From contig CAYWMD010000011.1 of assembly GCA_964458575.1 (NCBI GenBank), positions 1 through 64,000 on the forward strand: DNA of 64,000 bases. The letters run 5' to 3'. This DNA comes from CAYWMD01 sp964458575 (GTDB taxonomy: Bacteria; Verrucomicrobiota; Verrucomicrobiia; Limisphaerales; JADLHS01). Made by a program: the position numbers and the translations under genes. The number at the start of each line of letters is the position of its first letter. The first letter of the stretch is position 1. The notes beneath the pieces were generated by a model that ran no database searches, was not told the DNA's origin, and saw nothing but the letters and a program-made list of their open reading frames with translations. Below are positions 24,269 through 32,296 of the stretch, one piece after another.

Positions 24269-26134
24269 ATGTTTCGAGTAATGAGGCTTATTTTAAGAAC
24301 GCCAATCTTGGTGGGCCTATTTCTTTCGCTGGCTTCCTCGACCTCCGCCTTGGAATGGGAACAGATCATTCGGAACACGATGCTGGGTTGGGAGATTAAG
24401 AATGTCAGTGAGCCGGTATGGACCATTACCAACGGCGTGTTGACTTGCTCAGGCGAGCGCAAGGGCGAGGGTTGGTTCGGCACGAAGACAAATTACACGG
24501 ATTTCGCGATTGAGTTTGAGTTCAAGCTGCCGCCGGGCGGGAACAGCGGCGTTTTCCTGCGCGTGCCGGCTTCCGGATTGGCGGCAAACCATCTCGAAAT
24601 CCAACTGCTCGACGACTACGCCGAGAAGCACAAGAGCCTCGAACCCGGCCAGTATTGCGGTTCCATTTACAAATTCTGCCCGCCCAGCAAGCGCATCACC
24701 AACCCAGCCGGCGAGTGGAATCACATGCGCGTCACGGCCATCCGGCACACGATTCAGGTGATGCTGAACGGCGTGGTGGTGGTGGACACCGAGAAATGGC
24801 AGCATCCAGAACTCGCGACCGCCTCTCCGCGCGGCGCGATTGGTTTCCAGAATTACGGCGACCGGGTGCAATTTCGCCGAATCAAGCTGGCCGACATTTC
24901 CAAGGATCGTGACATGCGCGCCCGTTGGTTTCGTGACGCGAAATTCGGCATGTTCATTCACTGGGGACTCTATGCCATCCCCGCCAAGGGCGAGTGGGAC
25001 ATGAGCAGTTCCCGAATTCCCGTGGCCGAGTATGAAAAGTTTGCCGCGCAGTTCAACCCGGTGAAGTTCAACGCCGCCGAGTGGGTCAGTCTCGCCAAAC
25101 GCGCCGGCCAGAAATACATGGTCATTACGTCCAAACATCACGACGGCTTCGCGATGTTCGACACGAAGACGAGTTCCTACAACATCGTCGCCGCCACGCC
25201 GTTCAAGCGTGACCCGATGCGGGACCTCGCCGCCGAGTGCGCGCGGCAGGGCGTGCGGTTCGGGTTTTATCACTCGATCCTCGACTGGCATCATCCTGAT
25301 TTCACGCCCGGGCCGGAGTGGGATTTGCCGGCCCGTGAGGGTCACGCGCCCAGCTTCCCGAAATACATGGATTACATGCAGGCCCAGCTTCGCGAGCTTT
25401 GTACCGGTTACGGGCCGTTGGCGGTGTTGTGGTATGACGGCGGCTGGCGCGGACGCTTTCAGGTCCATCCCACGCGCATGAGGGAAATCAACGACATGGT
25501 TTGCGCGCTCCAGCCGGGAATCCTGATCAACGGTCGCTGCGTAATTCCCGGCGACTTCGACACGCCGGAGCAAACCATCCCCACCAACGGCATCGTCGGT
25601 CTCGATGGTTTGCCGATGCCTTGGGAAAGCTGCATGACTTTGGCGGGCAATTCGTGGGGCTACACCAAGGGGGTGACGAATTACAAAACCGCCAAGGACG
25701 TCGTTCACATGTTGGCGGACATCGTTTCCAAGGGCGGCAATCTGCTGCTCAACGTCGGCCCGACACCGGAAGGCGAAATCGGCCCGCGCGAAACCGAAAC
25801 CCTCGAAGCCACGGGCCGTTGGTTGGACAAATACGGCGAAGCGATTTACAGCACAACGGCCAGTCCGTTTCGCCGGCTGGCGGTCAACGGGCGCGTCACG
25901 GTCAAGGGAAACACAATCTATGCAATCATCTTCGAGTGGCCGAAGGAGCGGGAGATTGTCCTGCGAGGAATCAAAAACCAGATTCGCGGCGCGCGGTTGT
26001 TGGATAGCGGGGTGAAGCTCTCCGACCGGCGACGTGGTGACGATACGATCATTGGTTTGACGGAAAGCGCTCCAGATTCGATTGCGAGCGTGGTGGCGAT
26101 TGAGTTGGACGGTGCGCCGGTTGTGTCACCATAG
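24269..26134 (+). CDS. DUF1080-GH29 fusion, alpha-L-fucosidase-type
   Basis: 621 aa. Signal peptide about 1-27 (ends TSALEW). Residues 30-210 are a DUF1080 (3-keto-disaccharide hydrolase/LamG-like) domain: GVLTCSGERKGEGWF, FKLPPGGNSGVFLRVP, IGFQNYGDRVQFRRIKL. Residues 215-600 are a GH29 alpha-L-fucosidase: WFRDAKFGMFIHWGLYAIPA, SKHHDGFAMFDTKTSSYNI and the nucleophile region LAVLWYDGGW with D390. The acid/base is not obvious, as is usual in GH29. It probably acts on alpha-L-fucosides of plant or algal polymers outside the cytoplasm, with the N-terminal domain as binding or hydrolase module. Followed by a repeat element and a GH127 gene. Confidence 0.9.
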   Translation: MFRVMRLILRTPILVGLFLSLASSTSALEWEQIIRNTMLGWEIKNVSEPVWTITNGVLTCSGERKGEGWFGTKTNYTDFAIEFEFKLPPGGNSGVFLRVPASGLAANHLEIQLLDDYAEKHKSLEPGQYCGSIYKFCPPSKRITNPAGEWNHMRVTAIRHTIQVMLNGVVVVDTEKWQHPELATASPRGAIGFQNYGDRVQFRRIKLADISKDRDMRARWFRDAKFGMFIHWGLYAIPAKGEWDMSSSRIPVAEYEKFAAQFNPVKFNAAEWVSLAKRAGQKYMVITSKHHDGFAMFDTKTSSYNIVAATPFKRDPMRDLAAECARQGVRFGFYHSILDWHHPDFTPGPEWDLPAREGHAPSFPKYMDYMQAQLRELCTGYGPLAVLWYDGGWRGRFQVHPTRMREINDMVCALQPGILINGRCVIPGDFDTPEQTIPTNGIVGLDGLPMPWESCMTLAGNSWGYTKGVTNYKTAKDVVHMLADIVSKGGNLLLNVGPTPEGEIGPRETETLEATGRWLDKYGEAIYSTTASPFRRLAVNGRVTVKGNTIYAIIFEWPKEREIVLRGIKNQIRGARLLDSGVKLSDRRRGDDTIIGLTESAPDSIASVVAIELDGAPVVSP

Positions 26135-26157
26135 CGTCAACACCGATTTGAACAATT

Positions 26158-26312
26158 CTCCCTCACCCTGGCCCTCTCCCGCTGGGAGACGGGGAATCGT
26201 CCGGCGACTTCACGTAAAACGGCACGCTGAGTTTTCCAGAAGGTCATAGGAAATGCGCAAGGCGTCCGGTTGCGGTTTCCTCTCCCAGCGGGAGAGGGCC
26301 AGGGTGAGGGAG
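26158..26312. repeat. 32 bp perfect inverted repeat pair
   Basis: CTCCCTCACCCTGGCCCT (starts 26158, arm ends 26189) is repeated as its exact reverse complement at 26281-26312, separated by 91 bp. This is the widespread CCTCACCCTGGCCCTCTCCC-type intergenic repeat. The right arm is open in frame with the following GH127 gene and would add a spurious N-terminal PAGEGQGEGE stretch if the start were set too early. Confidence 0.75.
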
Positions 26313-26437
26313 AGCGTGCGGAACTTATCCCGGCGTACGCTATTGTTCGTGACGCCCACCCAAAACCAGCCTTGACCCAAACGCCCTGTTCCCGTTCGAT
26401 GAATAATGTTTTGCGTCACTCCATCTACATGGGAATT

Positions 26438-28948
26438 ATGAAAAATCGCCAAGCTTCTTTCGTTGCCATCGCTGGCTTATGGGTTGGATGTTTCAGTCTC
26501 GCCGCATTGGCTGCTGAACAGGTCAAAACGGTTGATTCGCCACCGCTTTCGGCAGTGAACGGCTTTTATGTCGCCAATCGCGCGCCGTTGGCGCCAAGTC
26601 CATTTATCAAGTTGCCCATTGGCAGCATCACGCCCAAGGGCTGGGTGCGGCATCAGCTTGAACTGGAACGCGACGGGATGATTGGCCGGTTGAAGGAAGT
26701 CTCGCAGTGGCTCGATTTTGGGAAGAGTTCGTGGGCGGACAAAGAGGGACAGGGCAAATTCGGCTGGGAGGAGTTGCCTTACTGGCTCAAAGGCTACGGC
26801 GACCTGGGCTACGTGCTGAAGGACGACAAGATTATTACCGAGGCGATGAAATGGATTGAGGCGACGATGGCTTCCCAGCGCGAAGACGGCTGGTTCGGCC
26901 CGCGCAGTTCGCTGACCAGCCTCAACGGCAAGCCCGACATGTGGCCGCACATGGTCATGCTCAACATTCTTCAGAGCTACTACGAGTTTGCGGGCGACAA
27001 GCAGACGCTCGACGTTATCGTGCGTTACCTGAAATGGCAAAACACGCTTCCGGCGAGCGCGTTTGGCGAGGGCTACTGGCCGAAGGTTCGTGCGGGCGAC
27101 AACATCGAATCCGCGCTCTGGGCTTACAATCGCACCGGCGAAGCGTGGTTGCTCGATTTGGCGAAGAAAATCCACGAAGGCATGGCGCGCTGGGACGACG
27201 ACGTCATCAACTGGCACAACGTTAATCTCGCCCAAGGTTTCCGCGCTGGAACGGTGGCGTGGATGGTAACGAAGGATCCGAAAGGACTCGCATCGGCGGA
27301 ACGGAACTACACGAAGCTGATGGACCTATACGGCCAGTTCGCCGGCGGCGGATTCGTCGGCGACGAAAATTGCCGGCAGGGGATTTCCGACCCACGTGGC
27401 GGCATCGAGACGTGCGGCATCGTCGAGTTCATGCACAGTTTCGAGATGCTGCTCAAGATCACCGGCCAGCCGGTTTGGGCGGATCGTTGCGAGGACATCG
27501 CTTTCAATTCTTTTCCTGCGAGCATGACGGCGGATCAGAAAGGGCTGCATTACATAACGTCGGCAAATCAGGTGCAACTGGATCGCCACAACAAGTCGCC
27601 GGGCATTCAAAACAGCGGCACGATGTTTTCCTACAGTCCATTCGAGTGCTACCGCTGCTGTCAGCACAATGTTTCCCACGGCTGGCCCTACTACGCCGAA
27701 GAGCTTTGGCTCGCGACGCCCGACAATGGCTTGTGCGCATCACTGTATGCCGCAAGCGAAGTCAGTGCGAAGGTTGGCAGCGGTGTTGCGGTGAAACTCT
27801 CCCAGGAAACGGATTATCCATTCAGCGACACCATCACGTTCAAGTTGAGCGCGCCGGCAAAGGTGCAATTCCCGCTTTACCTTCGCATCCCGCGTTGGTG
27901 CGAGCGCGCGGTCATCAAGGTCAACGGTCACGCGGCGAAAGGGAACACCCGCGCCTCGTCGTTCGCCGTGTTGAACCGCGAATGGCAGGATGGCGACGTG
28001 GTCACGCTGCGTCTGCCGATGGAGTTGAAGGTTCGCACGTGGCCCAAGAACAAGAATTCGGTTTCCGTGGATTACGGTCCGCTGAGTTTCTCGCTCGCGA
28101 TTCAGGAGCGTTGGGCAAAATACGGCGACCGCGACCCGAACTGGCCGGAGTGGGAAGTGTTCGCCAAATCCCCGTGGAACTACGGCCTCGTGCTCAAGGG
28201 CAAGCATCCGGAGAAGTCATTCCGCATCGAACGCAAGCCCGGCCCGCTCGCGCCGCAGCCGTTCACGCCCGAGACGTCGCCGATTTCGCTCAAGGTGAAG
28301 GCCCGCAAAATTCCTCAGTGGCAGTACGATCAAAACAACATGGCCGGATTGCTGCAAGCCAGCCCCGCGAAATCCGACCAGCCGTTGGAGGAAGTCACGC
28401 TCATCCCGATGGGCGCGGCGCGATTGCGCATCGCGGCGTTCCCGACCATTGGCAATGGCCCGGACGCGCACGAATGGGTCACGCCGACGAAGCCCAAACC
28501 GTCTCCGTACAAAGCGAGCGCCTCTGTTTCACATGAAAAGGACACGGTTGAAGCGCTCGGCGACGGGTTGATTCCCACGACGTCGAACGATCAAACGATT
28601 CCGCGCTTTTCGTGGCGGCCCAACCGGGGCACGACGGAATGGGTGCAATACGATTTCGACAAATCGGCCAAAGTCCGGGGCGTGACGTTGTATTGGTACG
28701 ACGATTCCGGCGCTGAATCCACGACGCTGCGCAACCGCCAATGCAGCGTGCCCAAATCGTGGCGACTGCTCTACAAATCCGGTGATGAATGGAAACCGAT
28801 TGAGGGAATGAACGAATATTCCGTGAAGAAGGACGTGTGGGTTCATGCGCGTTGTCCCACAGTCAAGACCACCGGCTTGCGGATCGAAGCGAAATTGAAG
28901 GAAGGCTATTCCGCCGGCCTCCTCGAGTGGCGGGTGATCGAGGAGTGA
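26438..28948 (+). CDS. GH127-like (DUF1680) glycosidase with C-terminal extension
   Basis: 836 aa from the ATG at 26438, chosen because MKNRQASFVAIAGLWVGCFS gives a proper signal peptide; in-frame upstream codons run into the repeat at 26281-26312. The GH127 catalytic signature is E324-x-C326 (IETCGIVEFMHS) and C407-C408 (ECYRCCQHNVSHGWPYY). The (alpha/alpha)6 barrel is followed by beta domains (LYLRIPRWCERA) and about 140 extra residues containing PRFSWRPNRGTTEWVQYDF and VRGVTLYWYDDSG, which resembles a discoidin/F5-8-type carbohydrate-binding module. Compared with the paralogue at 19515-21593 it lacks close identity, so a different substrate is likely. The GH2 gene follows after 8 bp. Confidence 0.88.
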   Translation: MKNRQASFVAIAGLWVGCFSLAALAAEQVKTVDSPPLSAVNGFYVANRAPLAPSPFIKLPIGSITPKGWVRHQLELERDGMIGRLKEVSQWLDFGKSSWADKEGQGKFGWEELPYWLKGYGDLGYVLKDDKIITEAMKWIEATMASQREDGWFGPRSSLTSLNGKPDMWPHMVMLNILQSYYEFAGDKQTLDVIVRYLKWQNTLPASAFGEGYWPKVRAGDNIESALWAYNRTGEAWLLDLAKKIHEGMARWDDDVINWHNVNLAQGFRAGTVAWMVTKDPKGLASAERNYTKLMDLYGQFAGGGFVGDENCRQGISDPRGGIETCGIVEFMHSFEMLLKITGQPVWADRCEDIAFNSFPASMTADQKGLHYITSANQVQLDRHNKSPGIQNSGTMFSYSPFECYRCCQHNVSHGWPYYAEELWLATPDNGLCASLYAASEVSAKVGSGVAVKLSQETDYPFSDTITFKLSAPAKVQFPLYLRIPRWCERAVIKVNGHAAKGNTRASSFAVLNREWQDGDVVTLRLPMELKVRTWPKNKNSVSVDYGPLSFSLAIQERWAKYGDRDPNWPEWEVFAKSPWNYGLVLKGKHPEKSFRIERKPGPLAPQPFTPETSPISLKVKARKIPQWQYDQNNMAGLLQASPAKSDQPLEEVTLIPMGAARLRIAAFPTIGNGPDAHEWVTPTKPKPSPYKASASVSHEKDTVEALGDGLIPTTSNDQTIPRFSWRPNRGTTEWVQYDFDKSAKVRGVTLYWYDDSGAESTTLRNRQCSVPKSWRLLYKSGDEWKPIEGMNEYSVKKDVWVHARCPTVKTTGLRIEAKLKEGYSAGLLEWRVIEE

Positions 28949-28956
28949 AAACAACG

Positions 28957-30993
28957 ATGAAGCATGAATGCAGCAGTATGAAGGGCGCGAGTTTCATCCT
29001 TCATCCTTCATCCTTCATAATTTGGGCCGCCGTGATCTTGTCCGCATCGGATTTGGTAGCGGCTGAGAAGTGGCAGCCGGCCAAGGCGCCGCTGATGACT
29101 CGCTGGGCCAAAGATGTTTCGCCGTCCAACGTCCATCCCGAATATCCGCGTCCGCAAATGGTCCGGAAGGAATGGCAGAATCTCAACGGCTTGTGGGACT
29201 ACGCCATCACCGCCAAGGATGCGCCAGCACCGACGCAGTGGGACGAGATAGTCCGAGGCATGGTCAATGGAAACCCGATTCGCGAAAAACAGTCGAGGCC
29301 GAAGTGGGACGGAAAAATCCTCGTGCCGTTTCCCATCGAGTCCGCGCTGTCAGGCGTGATGAAGCGCGTGTATGAAACGAACCGGATTTGGTATCGGCGC
29401 ACGTTTGAAGTGCCGAAGAAATGGTCCGAAAAGCGTGTACTGCTTCATTTCGGCGCGGTGGATTGGGAGGCGACAGTTTGGGTCAACGGCCAACAACTTG
29501 GCAACTGGCTGAACGGCAAACAAGTCGGGATTGGTATGAACGGCCAGCAACTCGGCTCGCATCGCGGCTGCTACGACGCCTTCACCTTCGACATCACCGA
29601 TGCGCTCAAGCCGAAAGGCGAACAGGAACTCGTCGTTGCGGTGTGGGACCCGACCGATTCCGGCACGCAACCGCGCGGCAAACAGGTTCACAAACCGGAG
29701 GGCGCGCGTTACACGCCTTCGAGCGGGATTTGGCAAACGGTGTGGATGGAGCCAGTCAGTCCGACACACTTTGGAATCCCATCCAAAGGAGATTATTTGA
29801 AAATTCGTCCGATCTTCGACGAGCGCAGCGTCTGGGTTGAATTCGTCGTGGATGCAACACGTGATTCGCAGCGGGACAAACGGCCGGTTGACTACGAGAT
29901 GGAAATCCTCGACGGCGAGAAGGTGATCGCCAGCGCGACAAACCGTATTTGGCGCATCAGGCCGATGCCGACTGCAGGTGTGACGGCAGGGCTACCGATC
30001 GAGAATGTGAAAGCATGGACTCCCGAGAAAGCTTTTCTTTATGGACTTAGATTGAAGCTGGTCCAGAACGGTAAGGCGATTGATCAAATTGAAAGCTACT
30101 TCGCCATGCGCAAAGTTTCTCTTGGCAAGGATGAAAATGGGTTCACCCGAATCTTTCTGAACAACAAGCCGCTCTTCCTTTACGGCCTGCTGGATCAAGG
30201 ATTCTGGCCCGACGGCCTTTACACCTCGCCCACGGATGAGGCGTTGCGTTACGACATCGAAATGACCAAAAAGCTCGGCTTCAACCTCGCGCGCAAGCAC
30301 GTGAAGATCGAGCCGGAACGCTGGTACTACTGGTGCGACAAACTCGGCCTGCTGGTCTGGCAGGACATGCCCAATGGAGACCGCGACATTGGCAAGAATG
30401 GTCAGGATCTCGAGCGCACGGAGGAATCAGCGATGCAATTCGAGACCGAACTGAAGGCCCTCATTGACGGGCGCGGCAACCATCCGTGCATCATCACTTG
30501 GGTGTTGTTCAATGAAGGTTGGGGACAGTTCGACACCAAGCGCCTTACGAAGTGGACGAAGGATTACGACCCGTCTCGTCTCGTCATCAACGCGACTGGT
30601 TGGGCCGACCGTTCAGTGGGCGACATTAACAGCGTGCACAAATATCCCGGCCCAATGGCGCCCAAGCCGGAGGAAAATCGCGCCGGTGTGCTCGGCGAAT
30701 TCGGCGGCCTCGGTCTGACGATTCCCGGTCATAGCCTGCCTAATCCGAGAAACTGGGGCTATCGCAGCTACACGAACGCCGCCGCTTTGACGACTGCTTA
30801 TCTGAACCTGATGGAGAATCTGCGTCCGCTCATCCAAACGAACGGGCTTTCCGCCGCCGTTTACACGCAAACTTCCGACGTGGAAATCGAGGTCAACGGC
30901 ATGATGACCTACGACCGCGCGCTGGTGAAGATGGACCCGAGACGCATCAGTAAGGCAAACAAGTTGGTTTGCGAGTCTCCGCCAAGCCAATAA
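28957..30993 (+). CDS. GH2-family glycosidase
   Basis: 678 aa from the ATG at 28957 (the ATG at 28978 is an alternative). The signal peptide's hydrophobic core is partly encoded by a short tandem repeat (28992-29018, FILHPSSFII). Domains: a GH2 sugar-binding jelly roll (about 45-265, LNGLWDYAI, WYRRTFEVP, ATVWVNGQQLG, FDITDAL), an immunoglobulin-like domain and a TIM barrel (about 395-670) with FLYGLLDQGFWPDGLYT, KLGFNLARKHVKIEPERWYY and the acid/base Glu 520 in ITWVLFNEGWGQFD. The substrate cannot be fixed from sequence; GH2 covers beta-galactosidase, beta-glucuronidase, arabinofuranosidase and more. The jelly roll carries a triple 9-residue repeat (29485-29565). Confidence 0.88.
   Translation: MKHECSSMKGASFILHPSSFIIWAAVILSASDLVAAEKWQPAKAPLMTRWAKDVSPSNVHPEYPRPQMVRKEWQNLNGLWDYAITAKDAPAPTQWDEIVRGMVNGNPIREKQSRPKWDGKILVPFPIESALSGVMKRVYETNRIWYRRTFEVPKKWSEKRVLLHFGAVDWEATVWVNGQQLGNWLNGKQVGIGMNGQQLGSHRGCYDAFTFDITDALKPKGEQELVVAVWDPTDSGTQPRGKQVHKPEGARYTPSSGIWQTVWMEPVSPTHFGIPSKGDYLKIRPIFDERSVWVEFVVDATRDSQRDKRPVDYEMEILDGEKVIASATNRIWRIRPMPTAGVTAGLPIENVKAWTPEKAFLYGLRLKLVQNGKAIDQIESYFAMRKVSLGKDENGFTRIFLNNKPLFLYGLLDQGFWPDGLYTSPTDEALRYDIEMTKKLGFNLARKHVKIEPERWYYWCDKLGLLVWQDMPNGDRDIGKNGQDLERTEESAMQFETELKALIDGRGNHPCIITWVLFNEGWGQFDTKRLTKWTKDYDPSRLVINATGWADRSVGDINSVHKYPGPMAPKPEENRAGVLGEFGGLGLTIPGHSLPNPRNWGYRSYTNAAALTTAYLNLMENLRPLIQTNGLSAAVYTQTSDVEIEVNGMMTYDRALVKMDPRRISKANKLVCESPPSQ
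28992..29018 (+). repeat. TTCATCC tandem repeat inside a signal-peptide region
   Basis: About four units of a 7 bp TTCATCC-type repeat, in frame with the GH2 gene. It encodes F-I-L-H-P-S-S-F-I, part of the hydrophobic export signal. A partly similar L-H-P-S-S stretch occurs at the start of the DUF6259 gene (near 32312). Confidence 0.6.
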
Positions 30994-31221
30994 CAACTCC
31001 CGCTGGATGAGCGTCGCGCCTAGGCCGCGAAAGAGTGACGAATTCTTCCTTTGGTCAGACCGGGTTCGCTTTGACCGACACACTTTGCGCCCCGTTTTAA
31101 TATCATCAGAAATGAGTTGAAGGATTTTAAGCATTAGACTGATACCCGGATCGGGTGTTCCCCGGTCGCTCTCCCATGCAATTAGCTTGCTCTTCTTACT
31201 GAACAGGCTAAAAGGAGGTTA

Positions 31222-32058
31222 ATGAAATGGAAGGTCATGGCTCCATCGAGCGTGATCGCGATTACTCACGCAAGCGCGTTACGCGTCCATGCGGCGACGG
31301 AAACCAGTTCGCAGTCCACGCCCGCCATTTCGCTCTTGCTCTATGCGGTTACGGGTGTCGTGTCGGCCGCGTTGACCGCGGGAATCATGGCCGGAATGGC
31401 TTGTGAGAATTGCCGGCGGAGGAACCGCGAACCGGCCTGGTTCATTGTCTGGTATACGAGCGCATGCGTATTGATCCTGATTGCGGCAATCATGTTCGGT
31501 CTGAACTATTTCCACGGCCGAGCAGCGCTTGAACAGAATCCCATGCTTTTGGACCAGGTTGTCTTCGCCGGGATACCTTCATTTGGGTTTGCCAGCATAG
31601 TGGCTTTCGTGGTCGTTCTGGACCGACGGGAGCGACATTTGCAACACCTATCGGCAGAGCGGCGCAAGCATATTCAACGGGAGCGGAAGAAAGCGCGATG
31701 GCGACTATTCCGCTGGCTGCATGCGTCCGCCGCCTGCCTGCTCATCGTGATTTCGACTTGGTGGTGCTTTAGCAACCTTTCGCCGTGGGTTAGCAGCGGG
31801 GCATCCTCCGCTCAACCAAGTTATCCCCTGACAGACTTTGCAACAATGGATGCCAAGGAGAAGGTGCGGATGTTTGAGAAGTCAACAGTGACCGAAACAT
31901 CTCCCGCACCCGTTGTGCTCCACGCGGATCGTCTGCTTGTTTACACGATGCTTCTCGGTATTAGCGGCGTGTGGCTCGCGTTCACCATTTTTCGCTGGCG
32001 CGGCGATCTGAACACCAGACTGGATCGAGGACTGATCCTCTGGGCCAAACTTCGTTGA
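31222..32058 (+). CDS. Unknown polytopic membrane protein
   Basis: 278 aa. A strong Shine-Dalgarno AGGAGG (31213-31218) ends three bases before the ATG at 31222. Four hydrophobic segments are visible: about 38-60 (SLLLYAVTGVVSAALTAGIM), 72-95 (WFIVWYTSACVLILIAAIMF), 113-135 (VFAGIPSFGFASIVAFVVV) and 165-185, plus a last one near 250-268. A basic, His-rich cytoplasmic loop (RRERHLQHLSAERRKHIQ, about 138-160) lies between segments 3 and 4. No family is recognised. It stands alone between GH2 and the DUF6259 gene, with noncoding flanks of about 230 bp on each side (30994-31221, 32059-32296) in which I see nothing certain. Confidence 0.6.
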   Translation: MKWKVMAPSSVIAITHASALRVHAATETSSQSTPAISLLLYAVTGVVSAALTAGIMAGMACENCRRRNREPAWFIVWYTSACVLILIAAIMFGLNYFHGRAALEQNPMLLDQVVFAGIPSFGFASIVAFVVVLDRRERHLQHLSAERRKHIQRERKKARWRLFRWLHASAACLLIVISTWWCFSNLSPWVSSGASSAQPSYPLTDFATMDAKEKVRMFEKSTVTETSPAPVVLHADRLLVYTMLLGISGVWLAFTIFRWRGDLNTRLDRGLILWAKLR

Positions 32059-32296
32059 AGCCGTAACCTATCACGAAACGGGACGTGGCGGCCCGGTGTC
32101 GGCTTCAAGGATGTATGCGCCGAAGCGCACGACCTCGCGGCATGCCCTAGTTGCTGCTGAAACTGAACTTGAGAACTGCTGTCAGTGTCGACTTGTTGCT
32201 GGCTTTTGGGGGAGACAACAACTGGCCGGTCCCCAATACAGTTTGCAGAAGAGAAGGTGTCCGAGGAGTTGAAAAGCCTTTAAAAACCTCATTCAA

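Noticed and set aside
26270..26437. An N-terminal extension of the GH127 gene including P-A-G-E-G-Q-G-E-G-E
   Set aside because: Encoded by the intergenic inverted repeat; a normal signal peptide begins at 26438.
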